Below the pieces are notes generated by a model. The model searched no databases and was not told the origin of the DNA. It saw only the letters and a list, made by a program, of their open reading frames with translations. The position numbers and the translations under genes are program-made. Shown one piece after another: positions 17,500-26,372 of a stretch of DNA of 61,290 nt. The stretch covers positions 1 through 61,290 of the forward strand of contig JANNBJ010000064.1 of assembly GCA_031385325.1 (NCBI GenBank). Reading direction: 5' to 3'. Source of the stretch: SYFY01 sp031385325 (lineage in GTDB: Bacteria > Pseudomonadota > Gammaproteobacteria > Pseudomonadales > Azotimanducaceae). Position 1 is the first letter of the stretch. Every line of letters starts with the position of its first letter.

Positions 17500-20400
17500 T
17501 CAACCACCAAGTGTCACGCGTACCGCATGTACCTGACCGTCATCAACCAGGGTTATGTGCCCTCCGGCGCTCTCAACCTCTTCCCCATCAACGATGATGC
17601 GAATCACTCGCTGGCCAGTTCTGGTCGAATTGTCGACGTGGATGTCATAACGCGCCGTGCGGTATTTGAACGTCAGTTCAAACTGTGGCCAGGCGGCTGG
17701 AATGCAAGGTTGCAACAACAGGCTCTTGCCCTGCAGTCGAAAGCCCAGAATCGCTTCGAGGCCCGCCCGATACAGCCAGCCAGCCGCACCGGTATACCAG
17801 GTCCAGCCCCCGCGACCGACATGCGGCTCAACGGAATAGATGTCAGCTGCAACCACATAAGGTTCAACCTGGTAACGGGCTGCGGCGGTTTTGGTTGCGC
17901 TGTGATTGACCGGATTCAGCATGGCGAATAACTGTGCAGCCTGTTCGCCTGCACCGAGTTTCGCATAAGCGAAGATCGACCATGCCGCAGCGTGAGTGTA
18001 CTGGCCACCATTTTCGCGGACGCCGGGCGGGTAGCCTTTGACATAGCCTGGCTCCAGCGTCGAGTGGTCGAATGGGGGAGTAAACAACAGTGCCAGTCGC
18101 TCATCTCGACGGATCAGGTAAGCCTCGAGGGCGGCCATTGCCAGGGTTGAGCGGGTGTGGTTTCCCGCATCCGAAATCACGCTCCAGGATTGCGCAATCG
18201 AGTCGATCCGGGCCTCGTCGTTGACGCTGGATCCCAGTGGGGTCCCGTCGTCGAAAAAACCACGCCGATACCAGGCGCCATCCCAGGCTTCACGCTCAAT
18301 CGACGCGCGCAGGGTCGCGCAGAAGGTCGTCCATCGTTCGAAGCGCACTGGGTCCGCCCGGTTCAAGGCGAGCTGCGCGAACTCCGGCAACGTTGCCAAT
18401 AAAAACCAACCCAGCCATACACTTTCCCCGCGGCCGGATTCGCCGACTCGATTCAAGCCGTCATTCCAGTCGCCGGTGCCTATCAAAGGCAAACCATGCA
18501 CACCGAGTGCAAGACTGCTATCGAGTGCACGGGCGCAATGTTCAAAAAAGGTTCCGCTCAGGCCTGATGTGGAAGGCAGGGTAAACGCTTCGGAATCGTC
18601 GACGTTGAGAGCGGGGCTGTCGATAAATGGCACGACGACATCCAGGATCGTGTGGTCACCGGTGGTCTGCAGATAATGGAGGGTTGTGTAAGCAAGCCAG
18701 ACCCGATCATCCGTAATGCGGGTACGAACGCCTTGCCCGGTTTGTGGCAGCCACCAGTGCTGAACGTCACCCTCAGGAAATTGGCGCCCCGCGGCCCGCA
18801 CCAGATGCTCTCGCACCAGGTCGGGTTGGGCGATGCACAGCGCCATGCCGTCCTGCAACTGATCGCGAAATCCCCAGGCCCCGCTGGCCTGATAAAAAGC
18901 AGAGCGTGACCACAAACGGCAGACGATCGTCTGATACAGCAACCAGCGGTTCAGCAGGAGATCCATGGCCCGGTCGGGTGTCTTCACTTGTACAACGTCC
19001 AGGACATCGTCCCAGCGTGTTGTAACAGCCTTGAGTACGGCGTCGAGATCGGCTTGGCGATACTCCACTATCAGCGCCTGAGCCGCTTCAGTGGTGTCAG
19101 CCTGGCCGAGCAGCAAGGTGACTTCAGTCACCTCACCGGGCTGTAGTTCGAATGTCGTCCTGAGTGCAGCACACGGATCCAGTCCCGCACCCGTTCGCTT
19201 CGACAGGGGAACTCGATCCACCAGAGCGGCAGGAGTTGCCAACCGACCGAGACGGCCGATGAATTCGCGTCGATCACCGGTCCAATCGGTCTGACGACCA
19301 AGCAGGTCGACAAAGGCGACCCGCGAACCAAAGTCCAGGCTCCATCGGTTGCGGGCAAACAGAGCACCGGTGACCGGGTCTGACTCGGTCGAGATGGTTG
19401 GTGCCGATTTGCTGCGCAGAGTACCAAGCACCCATTCGACATATGCGGTGACAGACAGTCGCCGACGGCGTGTGGAATTGTTGCGCAGTGACAGGCGCAT
19501 GATTTTTACAGGGTCTTCGAGAGGCACGAACATGACCAGCGCCGCTGCGATGTCATGCTGCGTGTGTTCAAACCGGCTGTAGCCCTGTCCATGGTGGACG
19601 ACGTAGGGCTTTCGATGGTCGCGGATCGGCGTCGCGACCGGGGTCCAGAACGCACCGGTCTCTTCATCGCGCAGATAGAGAACTTCGCCCGGGCGATCGC
19701 TGACTGGATCATTCGACCACGCGGTCAGCTGGTTTTCGCGGCTGTTCAGCGACCAGGTGTACCCGCTTCCTTCCGTGGCGACCTGGAAACCAAACCGTTC
19801 ATTGGCAATGACGTTGATCCACGGCATGGGTGTTGTCTCGCGCGCTGTGAGCGTAACGACATACTCGCGCCCATCGGCTGAGAATCCGCCAAGGCCGTTA
19901 AAAAACTGCAAATCCGTAGCCCCTTCAGGGAATGCCCGGGTAACCAGCGGCCCCGATGAATTCGCCAGCGAGGACTTTGCTCGCGACGAATTTGCCTGTG
20001 GTGCGGGGAGCAGCGATCGAAGCGGTGCTGCGATTCGGATTGGCCGCTGTAGCATTTCGACTCGTCGTTCCAGCTGCACGGCAAGGCTACCGCGCTGGCT
20101 GACCAGAACGACACGGGCCACGGCGAGCAGCAGGTTGCGGGTTACCGCTGAAATCAGGTCAGTACGCAACACGAAGACCGCCCCTTTGGCGCGCTGGTTA
20201 CCGGGTTGCGATCGGGCCTGACTTATTCGAACACTGGTTTCGAGCGCACTCTGTAGATCCTGCACATACGAGGCGCTGCGCTCGTTCAGAATGACCAGAT
20301 CCACTGGCAGCTGCTTAAGTCGCCAGTACTCGTGCGCCTGCAGCACTTGTCGAGCGATGGCGATGTCCTCGACATGATCAATTCGCAACACCACCAGTGG

Positions 20401-23400
20401 CAGGTCACCCGAAATGTCCTGCGCCCACAACCCATCCTGGGTAGCTGCGCCGCGCAGGATGGTGTCGGATGAAGGGCGCATGGCGGCGTTGGCGTACAGT
20501 ACGTGACCGGCCAGTCGCTGGAACAGGCCGGCCTCCTCGGCGTTGATCCCCAGATGCAGCAGTTGCACTTGAGCCTGCGTCCAGGCAAGTGTCGTGGCGC
20601 GGGTGAAACCAGCCGCATCGTGGTGCCTGTCCAGTAGATCCAGCACGCCGGATCGACTCTCGGAAACCATAGTCCAGAAGGACAGGCTCACGGTTGTTCC
20701 TGGTTGAACACGCACTCGGTGGCGCAGCGCAAAGACTGGATCAAGCACGGTGCCGACGGAGTTTGACAGGCGCTGACCGAGCATCACCGCGACCGGATCA
20801 TGGATGTCGTGGTTCCGACCCATGAATCGGGCGCGATCCGTTTCGAACTCGACGGCTTGCAAGCTCTGGCCTTCCACAACCGCATGATGGGCAACCCATA
20901 GTTCTGGTTCGGCAGGTGATCGCCGGCGTCGTGTAGCCAGTAGGGCGTTCACTGCTGGCAGAAACTCGGTTTGGACAAACAACTTGGAAAAAGCCGGGTG
21001 GGCGAAGTCGGAAGCAGCGGATGCCAGTACCAGTTCGCAGTATGAAGTGACTTCGATGTCACGCGGTGTGTTGCCATGATTGATCAGAGAGACGCGGCGG
21101 ACTTCGGCATCGTCTTCAGGCGAGACCACCACTTGCAGCGCAGTTGTCATCATGTCATCACGTCGTACGAACTCAGCGCGATCCTCGGCAAAGGTCACTT
21201 CAAAGCTCTCAGGCTCGACGCCCGCAGGTAACAAGCCTGCGGACCAGACAGTACCGCGCTCAACGTCGCGCAGAAAGATATAACTTCCTGAATCGTCACA
21301 GGTCGAGTCTTCACGCCAGCGCGTTACAGCCAGCTCCTGCCAGCGACTGTAGCCGGAACCGGCACTCGTGAGCATGACGCTGTAGCGGCCATTGGAGAGC
21401 AGATGGGTTTGCGGTGTGGCGTCGCGGACCGTCGAGAACCGTCGGGCTTCCGGCTGCTGCCCGATCGTGATTCGGGTCAGTGAGTCGACCTCTTCGACGC
21501 GTTGCCGGACCACGGAAACGTCACGTGGTGTACTTTCCTGCAACAACAACTCGGTGGCTTGAACACAAGGCTCGGCGTGGAAACGTGCGCGCATCCGGCC
21601 GTCAAAAAGCACGTTCGCAATCGCGACGATGGTCATGCCCTGATGATGTGCCATGAATGCCCGGACGATCGAAACATTGACACCGACCGGCAGTCGACTG
21701 CGTGTGTAGTCGAGGGCTTCGTAGTAACCATAGCGGCCGCAGGCGCCCAACGCTGTCAGCCGTTCATAATTGATTGCCGCAGCATGCGGATTGATCATCG
21801 TCGCCAAACCGGTTGCATATGGCGCGATCACGACATTGTCGTTCAGGCCCCTCTTCAGCCCAAGCCCGGGCACACCGAAGTTTGTGTATTGGTAAGTGAA
21901 CTCCAGATCCCGCGCGTTATAGGCCGATTCGGAGATGCCCCACGGCACAGCCAACGACGCCGCATAAGTCATCTGTCTGCGCACGATCAGGCGGTTGGTC
22001 TGTTCGAGCAGACTGTGGGCAGGTGCGCGCATGACCAGTGACGGCATCAGGTACTCAAACATGGAACCGGACCATGAGAGCAGCGCGGCACCTTGTGCGA
22101 CCGGCGTCACTGCTCGACCAAGACGGAACCAGTGCTGGGTTGGCACATCACCTTTGGCGATAGCGAAAAAACTGGCGAGGCGGGCTTCAGAGGCCAGCAG
22201 GTCGTAACAACCTGGATCAAGCATGCCGTCGGCGATACGGTAACCGATCGAAAACAGTTTCCGCTGCGGAACGAGGAGGAAGCCGAATTCCATCGACATC
22301 GCAAGCTCACGAGTGGTGTTCGCCACTGCATCAAGACGTTGTGCCAGATGGGGGTCCGGTGGTGTCTCAGCCAGGACCGGCGTCCCGTCCATGATGCGAA
22401 TATCGATGGCTTGTTGGGCTGCGCTAACCCAGAACAGCAGATCCTCGCCGGCAGCGGTCATGTCGTCACTGGCCAAAGTCCTGACACTTTGCACCAGCGC
22501 CGTGATCAGCGGCGCCAACTCGATGGCGTGCTGTTGGTCGGTGGTTGCTGTGTCTGTCGCGCGGAGAGAGCGTGAGCGCAGGCGCCCGGTAATGAGTGCC
22601 AGGCTGGTGTCGACTTCCTTGCCGCGTGCCGACGTCCTGCAGTTCTGCGCCGGCAAGGCATTGAATGCGAGTCGCGCCAGTGCAATGGTATCTCGCACGC
22701 CGTCCAGAGTCGGCACTTCGGGTGGTGATCCCTGCGACCACATGCGGCACGCGTTGGCGACGGCAATCAGATGCCCGGCAAGATTACCGCTGTCCACCGT
22801 CGACACGTAGTGGGGATTCAGTGGCTGCAGGTTGCTCGTGTCATACCAATTATAAAAGTGGCCCCGATACCGCTGCATCCGTTGCAAGGTAGCAAGCGTT
22901 GCCTCCAGCCTTTCGATCACCTCGCGCAACCCTATCCAGCCAAAGTCACGCGCGCTGACGACACACAGCAGATACAACCCGATGTTGGTGGGTGAAGTGC
23001 GATGGGCGAGGACTGGCTTCGGGACCTCCTGGTAGTTGTCCGGTGGCAGCATGTGATCGTCCGCAGTCACAAAGGTCTCGAAGTAACGCCAGGTTCGACG
23101 AGCGATGAGCCGGATGGTCTGTTGGTCCTCCCAGGATGCGGCAACCCGGCCTGCGACTTTCGGTGAAATACTGACCAGATGCGCGATCATCGGCGCAGCA
23201 GCCCAGAGACAAACGAACGGCAGCGCGATCAACCAGGCGCCCTGCCCAGTGAGAAATATCAATCCAGTCGCGGCCGTAGCCAGCCCCAGACTCACCCACA
23301 TGCGCACCCGCACGCTGCGCAGATCGGGTTGGCGGTTAAGCTCGGTCTGCGCAACGGTCACCCATTCGAGCAGATGGCGCCGGGAAACAAACACTCGATA

Positions 23401-26118
23401 CAAGGTCCTGAAGATGGCGTCGCACATCAGCCAGGCTTGGTGAGGAAGAAACGTGAGCACTAACAGGACCTGCATAACGGTCAACCACAGCTCAGCACCG
23501 ATGGCGCGCAGGTGACTGATCGCGTTGACACCTGGTCTGGGTGCCAGGGCCGTTGCCAGCATCGGTAACAAGGTTGGCAACGCGATCGTCATGAGCACGA
23601 ATATCGTCCAGATGGAGGCAGCAATCGGCGCTATCAGCCAGCCGATAAGCAGGGTCAGAAGAGTGGTTGGCGCTGACAAGCTACGGCGCAGGTTGTCGAC
23701 CATTTTCCACAAGCCCAACAATGGCAGCCGCCTGCTGCCGCCATGGGCGTGGTCACCACAGCCGAAAACCCACGGTAACAGTTGCCAGTCACCGCGAGTC
23801 CATCGGTGGTTGCGGGCAGCCGCGACGTCGTACCGCGCAGGATATTCCTCGACGACTTCGATGTCGGAAACCAGGCCCGCGCGTGCAAACGTCCCTTCGA
23901 ACAGGTCATGGCTGAGCATCGATCCTTCTGGAACTCGCTCGGCCAGCGAGGCTTCGAACGCATCCACGTCGTAGATGCCCTTGCCGGAATAGGAGCCTTG
24001 CCCGAACAGATCCTGATAGACATCAGCGGCGGCTGCACTGTAGGAATCAATTCCTGCCATGCTCGAAAACACGCGCTGAAACATTGAGCCTTCACGACCG
24101 ACAGGCAGCGATGCTGTGACCCGGGGCTGGAGAATCGCGTAACCCTCGATCACGGTGCGCCCGGCAGCGTCGAGGCGCGGTCGATTGAGCGGGTGCGCCA
24201 GCTTGCCGATCAGGCGCCTGGCTGTCTCCAGTGGCAGGCGCGTATCGACATCCAGCGTAATGACGTTGCGAACAGCGGCAGGGACAACGAGTGTGTTGCC
24301 GGTTGTGTTGATGAAAGTGGTGTCCTGTGCACCACGCAGCAGACGGTTCAGCTCATGCAGCTTGCCACGCTTGCGCTCCCATCCCATCCAGGTCTGTTCA
24401 CTCTCGCTCCAGACACGCCGTCTGTGCAGCAGGTAAAAACGGGCCGATGTGTGAGCGTTGGGATAGTCCTGATTCAATCGCTGGATACCGGCTCGCGCAC
24501 GCGACAACAGCGCTTCATCGGAAGGGCAGCTGGCAGATTTGGCGTCGGTCCAGTCCGACAGCAGCGCGAAGGTGATCTCGCCTTCCGGGCAGGCAAGCGC
24601 GTGAACTGCGAGACGTTCGATCTGGGCGTCGACGGCCTCCAGAGTCGTCAGCAGACTGGGTACAACCACCAGTGTCCGATGCAAAGCTGGAATGCCCTGT
24701 TCGAACGCCATTGCTGGCAGGATGGTGGCACCAACACTTCGGGTGATCGCGCGATTGACGATGGCAACGGCAAGATCGATGGCCGGGATCGCACCGGTCA
24801 CCGCCAGCAGCGTAAGCCACGCCGTCGTGACTCCCTGTTCGGCGAGCAGACTGATTGGCAGCGCGAGCGTGAGGAATGAGCAGGTCGCAACACCCGTCAT
24901 GTAAGCCGGCGGACCAAGCCAGGTGGTGAGACGGCGGGGCACCTCGTTCAACGAGGTGCGGTAACCGATGGCTTGTTCCAGCGCGGCTCGCCCACCAGCA
25001 ATCAGGTGATATCCAGGATCCTGCGCTTGCGGTGTGTCGGCCGTGGATGCACGCGCAGCGTTCACGGCGATGCGTGCGACGTCCAACTCCGACTGTTCGA
25101 CACCGCGGGCCAATTCTTCGATGGCGCTGCGGTAGAGATTGCGGGTGGCGAAATCCATAAGCATGAAATCGGTACCTTCACTCAACACTGCGTCAACCAG
25201 ACTTGCTGCCTCGAAAAACTCGGTCCAGTCGATGTCCGAGATCAGATGCATGCTGGTGATGATGTTACGTACCGTGACGTTGGCGGCACCCTGCCGGTGG
25301 TGTTCTTCCTGAACCAGTTGATCAGAGGTACTGCCCAGAGCCGTGAGTTGCGTTTCCAGCCAGGTCAACGCCGGCGTTACATGCGGGTCCTGGTCACGCA
25401 GTCGTTTGACGACCTGTACCAGAAACGCAGGTGGCAACGGGTCGTGTTCTGCATGGTGACGTATCAGTGCCAGCGGCTCTGTGGCTTCGCCTGCCACCCC
25501 CAGCAGCTGATCTGCGATGTGATCGGCGTCCTGCTGGGCAAGGCGATCTTTGACAACCTGTTCAACAACACGGCGCAGATTTTCTACCAGTACGATCCGC
25601 AGGCTGATCGCGATCGCCCACAGCTCACCGATTCGCAGTGGGTGTACGGCCTGGTAGGCGCGCACAAAACGCAGCAATGAGTCGGCTTCAATGCGGCTGT
25701 CGCTGTGCGCGGTACACGCCCAGGCCATACCAAAGACACGTGGATAGCCGGCTAACCCGCCAGTTGCAAGCTTCGGCAATTGTCGATAGTAACCAGGTGG
25801 CAGGTCTTCCTGGATCTGTCGAATTTGATCTTCAACCAGGTGAAAGTTATCAAGAAACCATTCTGCGGCTGAAGAAATTGGTTGCCCCTCGATCATGACG
25901 TCGGCGATGGCGCGGTAGTTTTCGACCAGCACCCGTTCGTTTTCTCGCAGACGTGACTTCAGGGATCGCCTGGCTGGCGGCTTGAGTGTGGTGCTCTGCG
26001 CGTTGGCCAGGCTCGCAGCGTGCAGTTCCAGACGTTCGATGCTGAACAGCTCACTCCTGATAATGGCACCGGAGCGCCAGGGTGAATCTTCCGGCTCGCG
26101 ACGAAGGAACCAGTTCAT
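17500..26118 (-). CDS. ndvB: cyclic beta-1,2-glucan synthase (NdvB/ChvB type)
   Basis: This 2872-residue inner-membrane enzyme makes and cyclises periplasmic beta-1,2-glucan from UDP-glucose. The N-terminal 400 residues are soluble and helical. Then come membrane helices (about 405-465), a GT84 glycosyltransferase region (about 480-780, with LDVDTRLP and RWTRGDWQL), more helices (about 810-990), a glycoamylase-like segment (about 1300-1560, with VRAFMAHHQGMT), two glucan-binding modules and a C-terminal GH94 phosphorylase-like domain with the acid motif GDWNDGLN near residue 2548. The gene starts 254 bp after the phosphoketolase stop on the same strand, so co-transcription with tal-ackA-xfp is possible. 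In rhizobia and Brucella the glucan serves osmoadaptation and host interaction. Confidence 0.95.
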   Translation of the reverse strand: MNWFLRREPEDSPWRSGAIIRSELFSIERLELHAASLANAQSTTLKPPARRSLKSRLRENERVLVENYRAIADVMIEGQPISSAAEWFLDNFHLVEDQIRQIQEDLPPGYYRQLPKLATGGLAGYPRVFGMAWACTAHSDSRIEADSLLRFVRAYQAVHPLRIGELWAIAISLRIVLVENLRRVVEQVVKDRLAQQDADHIADQLLGVAGEATEPLALIRHHAEHDPLPPAFLVQVVKRLRDQDPHVTPALTWLETQLTALGSTSDQLVQEEHHRQGAANVTVRNIITSMHLISDIDWTEFFEAASLVDAVLSEGTDFMLMDFATRNLYRSAIEELARGVEQSELDVARIAVNAARASTADTPQAQDPGYHLIAGGRAALEQAIGYRTSLNEVPRRLTTWLGPPAYMTGVATCSFLTLALPISLLAEQGVTTAWLTLLAVTGAIPAIDLAVAIVNRAITRSVGATILPAMAFEQGIPALHRTLVVVPSLLTTLEAVDAQIERLAVHALACPEGEITFALLSDWTDAKSASCPSDEALLSRARAGIQRLNQDYPNAHTSARFYLLHRRRVWSESEQTWMGWERKRGKLHELNRLLRGAQDTTFINTTGNTLVVPAAVRNVITLDVDTRLPLETARRLIGKLAHPLNRPRLDAAGRTVIEGYAILQPRVTASLPVGREGSMFQRVFSSMAGIDSYSAAAADVYQDLFGQGSYSGKGIYDVDAFEASLAERVPEGSMLSHDLFEGTFARAGLVSDIEVVEEYPARYDVAAARNHRWTRGDWQLLPWVFGCGDHAHGGSRRLPLLGLWKMVDNLRRSLSAPTTLLTLLIGWLIAPIAASIWTIFVLMTIALPTLLPMLATALAPRPGVNAISHLRAIGAELWLTVMQVLLVLTFLPHQAWLMCDAIFRTLYRVFVSRRHLLEWVTVAQTELNRQPDLRSVRVRMWVSLGLATAATGLIFLTGQGAWLIALPFVCLWAAAPMIAHLVSISPKVAGRVAASWEDQQTIRLIARRTWRYFETFVTADDHMLPPDNYQEVPKPVLAHRTSPTNIGLYLLCVVSARDFGWIGLREVIERLEATLATLQRMQRYRGHFYNWYDTSNLQPLNPHYVSTVDSGNLAGHLIAVANACRMWSQGSPPEVPTLDGVRDTIALARLAFNALPAQNCRTSARGKEVDTSLALITGRLRSRSLRATDTATTDQQHAIELAPLITALVQSVRTLASDDMTAAGEDLLFWVSAAQQAIDIRIMDGTPVLAETPPDPHLAQRLDAVANTTRELAMSMEFGFLLVPQRKLFSIGYRIADGMLDPGCYDLLASEARLASFFAIAKGDVPTQHWFRLGRAVTPVAQGAALLSWSGSMFEYLMPSLVMRAPAHSLLEQTNRLIVRRQMTYAASLAVPWGISESAYNARDLEFTYQYTNFGVPGLGLKRGLNDNVVIAPYATGLATMINPHAAAINYERLTALGACGRYGYYEALDYTRSRLPVGVNVSIVRAFMAHHQGMTIVAIANVLFDGRMRARFHAEPCVQATELLLQESTPRDVSVVRQRVEEVDSLTRITIGQQPEARRFSTVRDATPQTHLLSNGRYSVMLTSAGSGYSRWQELAVTRWREDSTCDDSGSYIFLRDVERGTVWSAGLLPAGVEPESFEVTFAEDRAEFVRRDDMMTTALQVVVSPEDDAEVRRVSLINHGNTPRDIEVTSYCELVLASAASDFAHPAFSKLFVQTEFLPAVNALLATRRRRSPAEPELWVAHHAVVEGQSLQAVEFETDRARFMGRNHDIHDPVAVMLGQRLSNSVGTVLDPVFALRHRVRVQPGTTVSLSFWTMVSESRSGVLDLLDRHHDAAGFTRATTLAWTQAQVQLLHLGINAEEAGLFQRLAGHVLYANAAMRPSSDTILRGAATQDGLWAQDISGDLPLVVLRIDHVEDIAIARQVLQAHEYWRLKQLPVDLVILNERSASYVQDLQSALETSVRISQARSQPGNQRAKGAVFVLRTDLISAVTRNLLLAVARVVLVSQRGSLAVQLERRVEMLQRPIRIAAPLRSLLPAPQANSSRAKSSLANSSGPLVTRAFPEGATDLQFFNGLGGFSADGREYVVTLTARETTPMPWINVIANERFGFQVATEGSGYTWSLNSRENQLTAWSNDPVSDRPGEVLYLRDEETGAFWTPVATPIRDHRKPYVVHHGQGYSRFEHTQHDIAAALVMFVPLEDPVKIMRLSLRNNSTRRRRLSVTAYVEWVLGTLRSKSAPTISTESDPVTGALFARNRWSLDFGSRVAFVDLLGRQTDWTGDRREFIGRLGRLATPAALVDRVPLSKRTGAGLDPCAALRTTFELQPGEVTEVTLLLGQADTTEAAQALIVEYRQADLDAVLKAVTTRWDDVLDVVQVKTPDRAMDLLLNRWLLYQTIVCRLWSRSAFYQASGAWGFRDQLQDGMALCIAQPDLVREHLVRAAGRQFPEGDVQHWWLPQTGQGVRTRITDDRVWLAYTTLHYLQTTGDHTILDVVVPFIDSPALNVDDSEAFTLPSTSGLSGTFFEHCARALDSSLALGVHGLPLIGTGDWNDGLNRVGESGRGESVWLGWFLLATLPEFAQLALNRADPVRFERWTTFCATLRASIEREAWDGAWYRRGFFDDGTPLGSSVNDEARIDSIAQSWSVISDAGNHTRSTLAMAALEAYLIRRDERLALLFTPPFDHSTLEPGYVKGYPPGVRENGGQYTHAAAWSIFAYAKLGAGEQAAQLFAMLNPVNHSATKTAAARYQVEPYVVAADIYSVEPHVGRGGWTWYTGAAGWLYRAGLEAILGFRLQGKSLLLQPCIPAAWPQFELTFKYRTARYDIHVDNSTRTGQRVIRIIVDGEEVESAGGHITLVDDGQVHAVRVTLGG

Positions 26119-26372
26119 TGTGTTCAGGTAGACCTCTCTGTGGACGGTGCTGTGGATGACGCTGGGAACGGCGTCAGCGCACGTGTTGACCTGAAGGGAG
26201 CCACAATGGACCAGCGATCAAACGCAATTTTCCAACGCCGGGACTGTGTCATGTGGTTCCGAACAACAAGGCAGTGGCAGATCGCGTCGCTGTCTTGCAA
26301 GCCCGCCACCATGCTGGTGAAGATAACCGGTCAGGGTTCGTGGACTATGTACGATGGCGTACCGTCAATCGG